Positions 1 through 11,719 of a DNA stretch of 64,000 nt are shown in pieces. The stretch spans positions 9,405,001-9,469,000 of the forward strand of contig JAPTOF010000001.1 of the NCBI GenBank assembly GCA_028554755.1, written 5' to 3'. Source of the stretch: Cordia subcordata (taxonomy: Eukaryota > Streptophyta > Magnoliopsida > Boraginales > Cordiaceae). The notes beneath the pieces are model-generated. The model did not search any database. It was given only the letters and a program-made list of their open reading frames with translations, and was not told the DNA's origin. A program made the position numbers and the translations under genes. Position 1 is the first letter of the stretch; each line of letters opens with the position of its first letter.

Positions 1-959
1 TCAACATTATTTGTGTGTTTGTATGGGTTTCTCTTAATTTTGTTTGAAATTTTTTCTCTTGGTTTGGGAATTTCTTCGTGTCTTTTGATGGTGGTTATGT
101 AACTTAACATGTCTATGTTCGTACAAGTTGTGTGGCAAATTAGGGCGTTTATGTGATTTATGAGTTATTTTATTCTTGTTAGGGCTTTACCTTTTTCTAG
201 AACCCTTTTTTTTTATTTATCAATCTTTTCCTTTATACTCTTTTTAATGAGAATATAAATATTTAGTGGTTCTTCCTCACCTAGAAAAAAAAAAGATAAG
301 ATTACAAAAACTTGTAATAAAATTAGTTTTGCACCTCAAGAAGACTGCCATTCCAAATACAGAGTTTTTGAATATTTCAGAACTATAATCGCACCATCAG
401 GAGAGGAAAAAAAACTTCATTCTGTACCGTCTCAAATTTTTTGAACAGTTCAGTATAGGTATTCTATTTATTTCAGACTTGCTTTACAGGATATTCTGGG
501 GTAGAGATTCAAGCTTTTTAATAGATGTTCAATAATTTTGAATAAAATTTTAGATAGATTGTTTGCATATTAATAAAATTTTAATGATAAAAAAAGAAAA
601 CATAAAGAAATAAAACTTAAATCTTAATTAATAGAAAATGATGAAAATTTAAAAAAATGGCATGCTATGTTGAGTAGTGCTCCAAAATTTATATTTCACA
701 ATTTTTTAGTGTGTTAATGGGTAGTCAATCTTATTGGTCAAAGTAGATCATGGTTAGTTGCTTCTAGTTAGTGCACCATGTTCTCTGCTATTTTTTTTAG
801 TTGCTTTAATTTAGCATCATATGTTACCTTGTAAGACATAAATAAGCAAGAGCAGGGACTATGAGAAAATAGGAAAAAGGATGCCAAAGTGTTACTTTTT
901 TTTAGCAAACTGTTCACGACGTTATTTTCTCAACAATTGCAATAGCAAAAATCTCAAAA
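1..959. other. AT-rich intergenic DNA, no gene seen
   Basis: I see no supported coding exon, RNA gene or clear repeat here. The stretch is AT-rich with T and A runs. It may include the decayed 5' side of the copia element that becomes recognisable from about 960, but no LTR or primer site could be identified. Confidence 0.5.
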
Positions 960-2235
960 GAGGCGTGGCAGATACTAAAAATATAGTTTCAAGGCTTACC
1001 AAAAGTAATTGCTATTAAACTACAATCTCTCCATAGAGATTTTGAAACATTACAAATAAAAGGCAATTAATCTATGCAAGATTATTGGTCTAGAGGTTTT
1101 ATAATTGTTATTCAAATGAGATCATACAGCGAGACAATTTATAATAAAACTACAATTGAGAAAGTTTTGAGGAGTCTTACTTCAAGTTGAGCTTGTAGTT
1201 GTTACAATTGAAGAATCTCATAATTTATATGAATATTCATTTGATCAGTTAATAAGTTCCTTGCAAGCACATGAAGAGAGATTTAACATGTTACGTCAGA
1301 AAAATAAAGAAAAGGAATTCCAAGTGAAGGGGAGTCATTTCTCAAAATGGAAAGTTAGGATATTGGGTTAGTAAAGGGTGGATTTCACAATAAAGGTTGT
1401 GTTCAAGGCCGAAGAAGAGGTTAATTTATTGGAGATAGGCTGTCACTAAATGGGCAACGTAGGCAGAAGAATAGTGTCCAATTTAACCAGTGCAAGAAAA
1501 TTGGGTATGTGGAGGTAAATTATTAGATTAAAGAAAGACAAGCAAGCTTTGCATAAAATGTTGAAGAGAAGAGTAAGCTATTTATGATCCATTTTTATGA
1601 TAATGAAGTCACAAGTTTGTTGTAGAAATCAGAGGTTAGACTTGTAGATAACAAGTAGGTTTAAGTCAATGATAAAGGCACAATTTCTATCAAAACTAGC
1701 CTTGGTAAAACCAAACTTCTTCATGATGTTTTCTTTGTTGCTCCGGGATTGGCTCATAATCTTTTAAGTGTTGGATAATTGATGGCTAGTGAATATTCAA
1801 TTCTCTTCGATGAAGAATTTTGTGTTATTTGAGATGTAACCTCTAACCAAATAATTATGTGAGTTTGCATGACAAAAAATATAATGTTTCCACTTGAGAT
1901 GTCTAATATTGAAATCTGTTCTCTTATTTTTGCTAAATAAAAGAGTGAAGCTAGAATTTGACATTTATGTTACGGACATTTGAAATGTTAATAGGCTAAA
2001 ATCGTTGAGCAAAAATAGGTATTAGGTTGCCCGAAATTGGTAGTCTTGATTTTTGTGAATGATGTGTCTATGGACGTAGAAAATCTTTCCATAGGAAAGT
2101 CATGTTGAGTTTCTAATTGGCTTGAACTTGTGCATGCTGATTTATATGGACCGTTGAAAGCTGAATCACTAGGTGGGAGTTGCTATTTTTTGCTATTTGC
2201 TGATGATTACAGTCAAATAAGTTGGGATTAATTCT
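960..2235 (+). pseudogene. Decayed Ty1/copia retrotransposon (gag to integrase)
   Basis: The three forward frames together give a degenerate copia polyprotein. Near 1000-1290 lies the gag (UBN2-type) region, with pieces such as KLQSLHRDFETLQ, QDYWSRG and IEKVLRSLT, then a stretch like AIEESHDLYEYSFDQLISSL. A damaged zinc knuckle follows near 1460-1530. Near 1675-1830 is the region before the integrase (KGTISIKTSLGKTKLLHDVF, APGLAHNLLSVG), then CVYGRRKSFHRKV near 2065-2100. The integrase start LELVHADLYGPL and LLFADDYSQ are at about 2120-2215. Stops and frame changes are frequent, so it cannot be expressed as one protein. The reverse transcriptase and RNase H parts are missing and no LTRs were found, so this is an old truncated insertion. 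Confidence 0.85.
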
Positions 2236-2760
2236 TTTTTTGCTATTTAATTTATGTTAATATTGCATAAAATTAGTTGTCATGTGTAAATTTCAATTTA
2301 AGTCAGGTCAAAGAACAAATGCATTTTCGCCCGTAAAATTGATTTCTGTACCATTCCAACTTGTTAAAATAATTTTACCATATATATGAAATAAGGCGAG
2401 TATTCAATTCTAACTTTTTATGGTTTTAAGTAAATATAAGAAAAAGAATAAGTATTTTATGAGTATTATGCTTTGAATTCAATTCCACTTTGAATGTCTA
2501 TTCCTTTTCAAATCTATTCTATCGTATCAAATGAGCCATAAGTATTTATTTGAGTTGACTTTTCTAAAAGCACATTTCTAAATTATGAAAAAATATTTTT
2601 TTTCTAAAAGCTTGAATTTTTTACTTTAAAAAATTAAAATTAAACTTCTCTTAAAATATTTAATTCAAATACTTATTATAAAAAATATATTTTTTTAAAA
2701 AAAATAATTTTCATTCAAACAAATCCTAATTATATTATTTATTATCGTCACATGTCACTT
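2236..2760. repeat. AT-rich dispersed repeat upstream of engB
   Basis: About 2318-2545 is related to about 26123-26350 elsewhere in the window. Both contain the segments ACTTGTTAAAATAATTTTACC or a close variant, AGAAAAAGAATAAGTATT and a TGAATTCxATTC stretch, and both end in a run like AAATGAGCCATAAG or AAACAGGACATAAG. It is probably an old MITE-type element. The remainder up to the engB 5' UTR is low-complexity A/T. Confidence 0.5.
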
Positions 2761-2837
2761 ATAACTCAATTTGCTATTGTTTTGTAAAGGGCATCAAAAT
2801 ATCCAACCAAAATCTATTCGTGGCAAACTAAAATTCA

Positions 2838-2838
<1 letters not shown>

Positions 2839-2869
<31 letters not shown>

Positions 2870-2945
2870 TACTTCTCCTCCTGCAGTAACCCTGTCTCTT
2901 TAACACGCACACAAAAACACACTCTAAAACACACACACATACACA
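2839..2945 (+). promoter_or_regulatory. Pyrimidine/CA-rich leader upstream of engB start
   Basis: A CT repeat (about 2839-2852) runs straight into a CA repeat (about 2853-2870), followed by more CA-rich DNA to about 2945, ending 30 bases before the chosen ATG. Pyrimidine-rich patches of this kind are common around plant transcription starts, so it is probably core promoter or 5' UTR. No convincing TATA box was identified in the A/T-rich DNA upstream. Confidence 0.4.
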
Positions 2946-2973
2946 GAGAAGCCAAAAGGAACAAAACAGAGAA

Positions 2974-5900
2974 ATGCTCATCACTCACATCCCAAAACTC
3001 AACCTGTTCTCCATCACCCAAAACAAACCCAAACTCCTCATCACCTCCACCCTCCTATCCAAACCAACAAGACCATTCACATCAAACCCAAAAGGTACAA
3101 CACGAACAGCACCAGGTACTACCACAACGACCCTTCTCCAGACCCCCTTAGCGGAAGAGAACACCCACATACAGCTCTCACTCGAGAAGCTATTCGTGCC
3201 CCCGGAGACCGAAATCTCGGCCTCCGAAACGACGACGTTGAGTGCAAGAATCTTGAAAGGGTCCAACATAGTGTTGAGCAAGTATGCTAGAGATGCGCAG
3301 ATTGTGTCGGCTGAGTTCGTGAAGAGCAGTGTGAGAGCTGAGGACTGCCCCTCTGATGGCTTGCCCGAGTTTGCGCTTGTTGGGAGGTCCAATGTTGGCA
3401 AATCTTCTCTGCTTAACTCTCTTGTCAGGCGCAAAAAGCTTGCTCTCACATCTAAAAAGCCTGGTATGTATACATATATGCATACGTATTTATGCATTTT
3501 CGTGTTACGACCCCTGCCCAGAACCCCGAGCTCCAAATGATTAGCACGAATTATTACTTAAACCCGCGAGACTCACTTATAAAGCAGTCTTGCTTTTGGA
3601 TTATGTATTACAAGTTTTTGGGATAACACAATATGCATTCTCATTTATTTGAGATTTACTTACAAATTTGTCACCACTGTTTTTTTCTTTGCCATTGGGG
3701 TGTTTATTGTTTTGGTTTGTTACTTGCTAAAGACTTTAATGGTTGTTCTTGGACCATATGACTGGTTTTATGTGTTGTAATTGTGTAAGAAGCAAAAATT
3801 TGTTACGAATTTGAGAAGCCGATAGAGTTGGAGCGGAAAGGTTTGATCTTTGGTAAGTTGTGTGAGAATGGGAACGAGACCAGATTGTATATATGATTGA
3901 ACTTGAACCAGAATACAGGGAAGATGATACTCTCCATGTTATAAGATGAAGTAACTCTTGTGTATACTTTATGCCTTTTATTAATTTTCTTGCTCTTGAT
4001 GTCAATCTACCATTACCGGTATCGAAAGTAATTGGAGTTGATGTTGCTTCTATTCAACACTGGAACATCTTCACAATGCCCATGAAGGATACCTTTTTTC
4101 TCTGAGATGATTGTAATAGAATGTTTATTTTCCGTAGAAGACAACTTGTAATTAAGCAAGAGAGGATTCAATCAATGTATGGCTAGGATACGTCAACTTA
4201 GTAATTAAATGCTCTTGGAGTTTTGTTGCTGATGGACATCTGTCAATAGGACAGGATTCATGAGCAGAATCGGTTGATGGCTTGTAGTCATTATTAGTAG
4301 GACTCTTGGCAACAACCTATTAGCAGCAACACTGTTGTAAGCTTTTGAGAAATAATGTCACCATTCTCGCCCTGTCCTTAGGTAGACATGTGGTGTTATT
4401 ATATGCTGCATCGAATGACATTCAATTAAGTTGCTGATATGGGAAGAATTTCTTTATCAATAAGTGCTGATATCTTTCCATTGAGAGAAAATGGAAAGAT
4501 GCTGATATGTGATATACTAAAAGCGACTTACATATTTTTCACTAGTGGCACCAAAATGTGCATCTTTTGCCTGATTAAAGTAAGTATCTAATAAATTACC
4601 ATTTGGTCTTGTTACTGTTTTCAGGGAAGACACAATGCATCAACCATTTTAAGGTTAATGATAGCTGGTACCTTGTGGACTTGCCTGGATATGGGTATGC
4701 ACTTCACTATGAGAACTTGCAGCTTTCAGTTGTTTTTTAATAAAAGAACACACTTTCGCATTCAGTGGAAAAAATATGGGAAAAATTAACAGGAAGCATT
4801 GTACTGGATAATTGTGTGAACTCTTGATAGCAGTAACTTCAGCTTGGTCTTTTGTGAAACCATTCTCAAGTCCTAGAAGTAACAGTGGTCACATCACTTT
4901 GCATGGCCCCTGCTCTCCGTAAAGAACAAGATAATAGTGTGTGCACCTTTATGAGACTCTCTCTTTTTTCCTGGTATAGTGAAAAACTAATTTCTAATCT
5001 GCTTGTTGATTGAAACCAGGAGTACATGTTTCTTAAAAATCAGCATTTTCCACCATTATATTGATTGGAAATATGCCACTACATTGTAATACATCATAGA
5101 CGTGGAACAACATTCACAAAAGTATACCTGATTTTGGCAAATCAACCCAACAGGTTCTAAATAGGAAGAATTCTTTGTTTGTGGTGTTCTAGATGATTTT
5201 CCAGGTGATATAGTCTGAAGGAAGAGATTGAAGTCATTTGGAATAAATCAATCACACTTTTAGTATACATCACATCCTTATGTGTAGTTAAAAAGTGTGT
5301 AATGATAAGGGAATAATGTATCACAGACATGCATTCTGCAGAGAGGGAGGAATCGGTAATATGATCTCTCTCACTTTTCTATTTTGAAAGACAAAAAGAA
5401 CTTTTTGGATGTGACCTGTGAGCAAGAAATTATCCTTTCCTATACTTTTTCCTATGTACAATTATTGGTTATAGGTCCTAGTTTTTATACAATAATAATG
5501 AAGTGCTGAAGAAAAAATGTTTTTGACTTTTGCAAAGGTAATAGGAATTTGAAATTTAGAAATATGGGAAGGGTGAGAATATGAGTGTGACACAAGGAGG
5601 AGCATATCTTACATTGTCCTCATCTTTTGACAAAGGTAATGTGAACTTGGGTGCTCATTGAAGGTGAAAATTTTCTTCTTCCGGAAAACACTTGCCTTTT
5701 CTCTGGCAGTGCGACAGTTGGGTGGAGAAGAATTTCAAAACTATTCTTACTATAATCTCGACTATGTACTTTAGCCACCTGCTTCTAAAATGTGTGCTGT
5801 GATAGGCATTAGATTGGTCTTTGGAAGTATAATTACATACACATCTGCATATTGCACGCTTAAGCAGTCACAGACATAGTTGTTCTCATACATAACGTTG

Positions 5901-7835
5901 TATTCTGCAATAATTTTCATTGACAAGTGTATTATGTTTTTGTTAGATTATTCAGTTCGTTCCACATGGAAAAATCAATAACTTTAAGATTATCTTTAAA
6001 GATCCTGGCTACTCAAGTGGGCACCAAATGATTCTAGGATGGAACTTAGTTGAGTAGCCAATTGGTTCTAGGATGGAACCTTAGTTGTCTTAACAATTGT
6101 ACCTGAGTTGGGCAATTGGTCTAGTCTTGTTAATTCATGTGTGACCCATCTTCCATGTGTATTCCATCTTCATGTGTGTTCATAAACATGGTTCACATTT
6201 TCCAAACGAGTTTATCTTCAATGCGAGATTCGTCTCCCTTCAAATCAGGTCACATGTGTGGTTGAAGGTTAGATTGCTCAATTCCTCCTACATGGAAAAG
6301 AAATAGCTCAGGGGCTATAGGGCCACCTTATAAGATCCTGGCTTTTCAAGAATTCTCATCATTTGGAGTGTATTATAAGTTTGGAAGTACCAGATACTGG
6401 TTAATGCTGTCTCAAAGTTGCCCCTTAAACTATTTTAAATAGTTCTTTCTTTTTCATTTACTTTTCTTTTTGAAACATGAATGCATCAAGGTGGATGGAT
6501 TCCTTGACTTTCCACATGGCAGAGCCAAGGTCATGCCATTGACAATCAGCTATTGGCTAATACCCAAACGGTTTAATAATAGAAATGGAGAAATTCCCAC
6601 AACTCTACTTTAATCTGGAGGGGAAAGAAGGATACAAGGGAACTGCACTCGTGTGCTTTACAGATCTACCTTATGGTCATAGTAGTAATGTCTTGTAGTT
6701 ATGTAATTGTGCACCAAAAAGACTCTTTTAATGATAAGTTTAGGGCCTTCTGCTGATGCGATTTTAGCTCTCCCCAAAATAAAGTTCAACAGTCATGAAT
6801 CTTTGGCAAACCTATTGTCTATAATCTGATTAGTACTATCATCCTACAGCTTATGTTTCTCTCTGAGAGTGTCATTCTCTAGTTCCATGCACTTTGGTAT
6901 CATATACATTGATTAGATTGTTTAATTCGGATCAGTTAAACTTGATATTTTTATGTTTACTTAATTTGACTGATTCAATTTGCGACCATTTATCTTGTGG
7001 CAAATTAAATAGGTATGCGGCTGCCCCTCAGGAACTCCGAACAGACTGGGATAAGTTTACCAGAGATTATTTCCTGAATCGGCCAACTCTTATTTCGGTA
7101 TTTCTTCTGATTGATGCTAGCATTCCTGCAAAGAAACTTGATCTTGAATATGCACAATGGCTAGGAGAGAATCAGGTAATGGGTTCTGTTGTTACTCCTC
7201 ATATTTTCTCCTTTCCAGTATGATGAATTAAAAGAGGCTTTTTATATGTGCATAATCATTTTCGGAGATAGTGTTCTTTTACTTTTATTTGTTCTATTTA
7301 AAGTTTTAACACATGCAGCCTTTAGAACCTTGTTGTAGAGGCAAAATGTCTGTTGAAAGATTGTTGGTAAAGCTGGAGTTTGCATTGACAAAGAAATATT
7401 TGAGTAACTGGAATTGGACATCTCTGTATCCATATAAAGAATTTAAAACAACTGTAGTAACTTTTTATCACTGCCTTTGAGAGTCAATTTAAGAATCAAA
7501 CTGCAGTATGGTAGCAATTGTAGCTTTAGGAATTTATTAGTTAAATTATCTCTTGACAACTGAAGCAATTGTTTACTTGATTACATTATCTGTACTAAGA
7601 GTTCCTTTTCTTTCAGATTCCAATGACTTTAATTTTCACCAAATGTGACAAGCGGAAAAAGAGAAAGAATGGAGGTAAAAGACCTGAAGAAAATGTGGAA
7701 GATTTCCAGGGACTGATACGTGATTTTTTCAAAACTGCACCTCCTTGGATCATGACAAGCAGCATTACCAATCAAGGTCGAGATGAGATATTGCTGCACA
7801 TGTCTCAACTAAGAAATTACTGGCTCAAGCATTAA
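2974..7835 (+). CDS. engB: EngB/YihA-type GTP-binding protein, organelle-targeted (4 exons)
   Basis: Four exons joined by GT-AG introns: 2974-3463, 4625-4694, 7013-7175, 7617-7835. They give 313 codons with no internal stop. The TrmE-Era-EngA-EngB-Septin GTPase motifs are complete: G1 GRSNVGKS at residues 137-144, threonine T166 after the PGKTQ join, G3 DLPGYG at 182-187, G4 TKCD at 249-252, and a TSS near the end for G5. The first ~90 residues are rich in Ser, Thr, Pro and basic residues with few acids at the very N terminus, as in plastid or mitochondrial transit peptides. Bacterial EngB helps assemble the large ribosomal subunit; plant homologues act in organelles and one is embryo-essential in Arabidopsis. 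Intron 2 is long (2.3 kb) and holds a retrotransposon remnant. The ATG was chosen because it opens the transit-peptide frame after the pyrimidine-rich leader. No damage is seen. Confidence 0.93.
5942..6350 (+). repeat. TRIM-like retrotransposon remnant inside engB intron 2
   Basis: Two related blocks, about 5944-6018 and 6271-6350, both begin GTTAGATT, contain an ACATGGAAAA stretch and end near AGATCCTGGCT followed by TCAAG. They look like short LTRs flanking about 250 bp. The internal piece has TTCTAGGATGGAAC twice (about 6026 and 6067), followed by a degenerate primer-site-like segment. The related block at 13.4-14.3 kb has a similar GATGGAACCTAGT stretch just before a recognisable initiator tRNA-Met primer site, so both may belong to one family. 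Boundaries are approximate. Confidence 0.45.
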
Positions 7836-7982
7836 GAGATTTGCTGTGACTCGTTTTTTCCCTAGTGAGTATCGTCCAACTCTTAGATTTTGTGGGATAA
7901 GTTGGGTAAGGATAAGCTGGAAATAAGCTCCGCCCCGACTGACTGAATATTTGTTTAAACTCTCAAAAGCAACAACCTTCGT

Positions 7983-8091
7983 TACCAGGTGAAATCCAGG
8001 AGTTGGGTAAGAAGTTCAGAATGGTTCAAGGCGTTTTACCAGGTAAAATCCAGGAGCTGGGTAAGAAGTTCAGAATGGTTTGAGGTGCGTT
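7983..8091 (+). repeat. 54-55 bp tandem duplication in the engB 3' region
   Basis: Two head-to-tail copies starting at about 7983 and 8037. Each carries TACCAGGT(G/A)AAATCCAGG followed by AG(T/C)TGGGTAAGAAGTTC and AGAATGGTT. They differ at only a few positions, so the duplication is fairly recent. It lies about 150 bases after the stop codon and is likely in the transcribed 3' UTR. Confidence 0.85.
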
Positions 8092-8099
8092 TCAGTTGA

Positions 8100-9588
8100 G
8101 CAACTATTCTGTGTTTGAAGCCAGGTTAACAGAAACTTTGCAGGGGTCGACTGAAGATCATACAGAACGACATTTTTGTGTACAGATTCATAATTGTTTC
8201 TCTTATGGTGACCTTAAAGCATATTGAAATCCTATTTTGGTTCAAGTGGCACCCTACTCAAGATCATGTAAAATGTATGCTGAGCCTACTTATGAAAGAA
8301 CATTACTTTTGATCTACTTACGAAAGAATATGACTTTGACTACAATTGTAATTTTCTTGATTATCTTCTCTGACAGCTGAAGAATGTAATCTTGATTATT
8401 GAGTACTGCTGTATGCACTAGAGGCGACAGGAAGTCTATTAATGGAGAAAAATTAAATAGATAAATAGCCTTTGATATCATCGTGTGCTTTTACAGTCCT
8501 TAACCATGCAAGTGAAGCTAGAAGATAAATAGCTGATCACGTGGCAGATTGGGTTGTTTCAGCAATTCGAACTGGAACTCATCTGACGCAGTGGTTATGT
8601 GTCCACTGGAAAAGGCTAATACATACATTTCCGACCAAAAAAAAAAAAAAGGGAAAAATTAAAACTAGATGATAAAGTGATTGAACCTGAAAAAACTCTA
8701 TTTGGTTGAGGTCTGCAGCTTGTAATGAATTAATTGTTGCATGGGAATTAATTTAGTCTTACTGAAAAAAAGAGAACGTATCTTTTATAGGAGATTCAGA
8801 ATGCTCTCCAGATCCCTGAAAAGTTTTTCCTTACGGCATCAAAACATTTGACGCATGAATTATTTTTCAGTGTCAGCTTAATTATTTAATTTTTCGATTT
8901 GATAACTGGCTTTTAAAAAAAATAAAATTTCAACGTGTTAATTTTTGTTTCAATTTTCATTAATTTAATTATCCAAATTCTTTGAGAATCCCAATCATAA
9001 TCATTTCATGAATTCATTAAAAAAATCCAGCTATGTTTATTTGTGGATTTTACTTATCCAAAATTACACATAATTTTACTTCTTGTCTTTCAATTCAATT
9101 ATTTGGATACTAATCAAAATCGAACCAAAAAATTTCAATTAATTACTTCTACAAATTACAAGATTGAAATAGGTCACAAGGCAATCCAATAAGATAAGCG
9201 AATAACCAAATCAACACCGCAAATGGAAAAGCGATTCAAAAACAAATTATACAAATGAGAGTCAAACAAGTTTCGATAAATCTTCATAAACATCAAACAC
9301 ATTGAATAATTATGTGCTTCGAATTATAGAGTCAAAAGTTAAAAAAAAATCAAAAAACTCAAGTTATCAGAAGTTATAAACCATTGTAAAGAAATGATAG
9401 TAAATGAATTTTATAGATAAAATAGGAAAACCATGATATACATGTTTAATCCATTTGCAACAAGGCCAAGTTTAGTATTACACATGTGAAATGGGGTTGA
9501 AAGATAACAATAGATACAAATGTTGCTGCCTCTTGTGATAATATGTTGAATCGAATTTTTGGCAGGAAGCAAAAATCCTGTGGTTGTT

Positions 9589-9628
<40 letters not shown>

Positions 9629-9720
9629 AAGATACTTCGCTAATACAAAGAAACATTCAAACACAACAAAAATTTCCAGAATTTTGAATTTCAGAAAAGA
9701 AAAATAAAACCTAAAACAAA
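8100..9720. other. engB 3' flank and intergenic DNA
   Basis: The first few hundred bases are probably 3' UTR and polyadenylation region of engB. Beyond about 8700 the DNA is AT-rich without supported exons. A TA microsatellite occupies about 9594-9626. Short open frames here on the minus strand run through the TA repeat and have no recognisable similarity. Confidence 0.5.
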
Positions 9721-9741
9721 CTTGTGCTCTGCGTGGGAGCC

Positions 9742-11716
9742 TCATGAGGCTGCAGCATCTCCCTTCTTTGTCGGTGTCGCTTGGGTACCTAAACAGGAAA
9801 AGAGTATACAAGTTGACAAATGTCGTATGCCATCAACTGATGAAAGACAGAAGAAAGTATGCTCACCTTCTCTGAAGTTACTCTTGAACGTAATGGCAAC
9901 ATATCTAGGGTACCTCATACGACCAGTGCCGGCGGTCTTTCTCCGTATTGCCTTGACGCTCCAATTATCTGAAGCCAAATTCAAATGCAATCAGATCTTG
10001 CTAACAGTCAAGGTAAGCTAAAAGTCCTAGTCAATATTGAACACACAAAAACAGAGAGAAACATTTATAAACCACAATGCAACCCTAAACAATGACATAC
10101 AATAGAATGCTACTACTAACAGGAAAAATAGTAACCAAAAGCGAAAAGTTAGTTGCATTCACTCGATTTTGTCAAATCTATACCAATATTTGAAATCTCT
10201 GATCATGATTAGAGTAAATAAACACAGTTCAAGTAACAAAAATAAAGCAGAAAGTATTTCAAAGTCAAGATGTAGTTCCTCGACGTCCAAAATGCACAAT
10301 AAATGAGCACTGGATAGCGAGAGGAACTATTATCTAGCTTCACTTTAAATAGTCCAGCACCAATATAAAAGACGTGTGAACTACAAATTGAACAAAGCAA
10401 AGCCATATGCTAAATGAGAGTCCTAAATTGCAGTTAACAACTCAGTCCCTTAGATGTTCTTGATGAGCTGTGATCATATTAGGGCCTGTTTGGTTTGGCC
10501 TTTTTTAAGCAAAAAGCACTTCCTCCCTGAAAAAAGTATATTCTTTTTGCAATAAATATTTGGCTTCGCTTTCGAAAAAGCTAAAACCCTGAAAAAAAAC
10601 TCAAACACAGATTTCTTCCAAAAGCCAAAACTTTTAGCTCATCAAAAAAGCATTTTTCTCAAAAGTTGTTAAAAAAAAGTACTTTTGAAACAGCAAATCC
10701 AAACGAGCCCTTAGTGCATCACTAGAGGTCTCAATAGCTCATCTCGATTGTACCTCATACTCCCAAGAAAATCAAAAAAGCACAAGCAGTCAGCTGGTAA
10801 CCTATCACAAACTAAGGGGGTATTAAATTCAGCAATCCACCATCACATTCGCCATTTACATTTCCTCCTCCATCATCCCCTCAAGAGAGAAATTAAACAA
10901 AAGAAAATTCCAGAGGCTCACTCCCACCATTTCTTTGCTACACTCACGCTCCCACTACACACAACTAAGTCTATAAAAACAAAAAACCGAATCAACTAAC
11001 CCAAATATATTAAGCCACTGTTATTTTGGATGTTCGAGTCTATCTAGGAAAGGAAGAGGAGAAAAGAGCATTCCTTACCCTCAAACTGACTCGCATGAGA
11101 TTAGATGCAATCTCTCATAATATATGCCCCTGTCTGAACTGGACGGGGTGTGCACAAGTGCTCCACCTTCCAGTTATTCAAGAGGCAATTGAATTTGTGT
11201 TTGGTGAACTTTCGCCTTTTGAACACTTGGCCTTTGCTTTAACTACTGAAAGTACCCTTTCCGTTAACGGGGACATGACTTTTATATATGTGGAAATTTG
11301 CACAAATTTCTTCATACTCTTTCCTTCTATATTTGAATAACCAAATGCGGGAACCATTTTCTTCCCAAAATTTCTAACCAATTCCATCAAAAAAAGACAC
11401 ATCAAAAGCTACATTTCTAATGCCTAACTATCCATACATTTATCATTTCTCTGAAATTACAACTAATAAACATAACATTTCAAACGAACAAATTTATGTT
11501 TAATTAATACATTATATAGATATATCTATAGGGTTTGCGCATCAAAATGGAAAGAAGTTGTAGGGTTTACATTTGCGGAGGCGGGCCGCAGGGTAAGCGC
11601 AGGCGCCGCAATGGCTCTTCTGGATGTGGAAGCTCCGGCAGCCACACCTCACACACAGTGTGTGTGTGTCTTGTTCCTCCTCTTGCCAAAACTCCCCCTC
11701 CCTTTCCCCTTTCCAT
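9742..11716 (-). pseudogene. RPL37: Ribosomal protein eL37 gene copy, intron-containing, frameshifted
   Basis: Three exon-like blocks with proper splice signals read 5' to 3' on the minus strand: about 11716-11571, 9968-9867 and 9788-9742. Block 1 encodes [12 protein letters not shown], then in another frame [28 protein letters not shown]. Block 2 encodes [20 protein letters not shown], then KSNFREG. Block 3 ends in [15 protein letters not shown] and a stop. This is eL37, a small zinc-ribbon protein of the cytosolic large subunit; both CxxC pairs survive. Damage: the ACACAC run at 11658-11669 is two bases longer than the frame allows, the ATG at 11714-11716 is out of frame with GSFGKRR, and normally conserved LRxVPRRF reads PRYVAITF. 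Retained introns argue against a processed copy. It is probably a decayed gene duplicate, although the CA change alone could be an allele or an error. Confidence 0.85.
10482..10710. mobile_element. Tourist/Harbinger-like MITE in eL37 intron 1
   Basis: The element starts GGGCCTGTTTGGTTTGG and ends with the near-complement (AAATCCAAACGAGCCC). It is flanked on both sides by TTA (10479-10481 and 10711-10713). A 3-bp TTA/TAA duplication is the signature of PIF/Harbinger insertions. It is 229 bp with no coding capacity; the arms AAAAGC...GCTTTTT are complementary, so it can fold back. A sister copy with a TAA duplication lies at 30351-30591. Confidence 0.8.
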
Positions 11717-11719
11717 CGT

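Noticed and set aside
2985..3536. 183-codon minus-strand frame opposite engB exon 1
   Set aside because: Antisense shadow of the transit-peptide and GTPase coding exon; no independent similarity.
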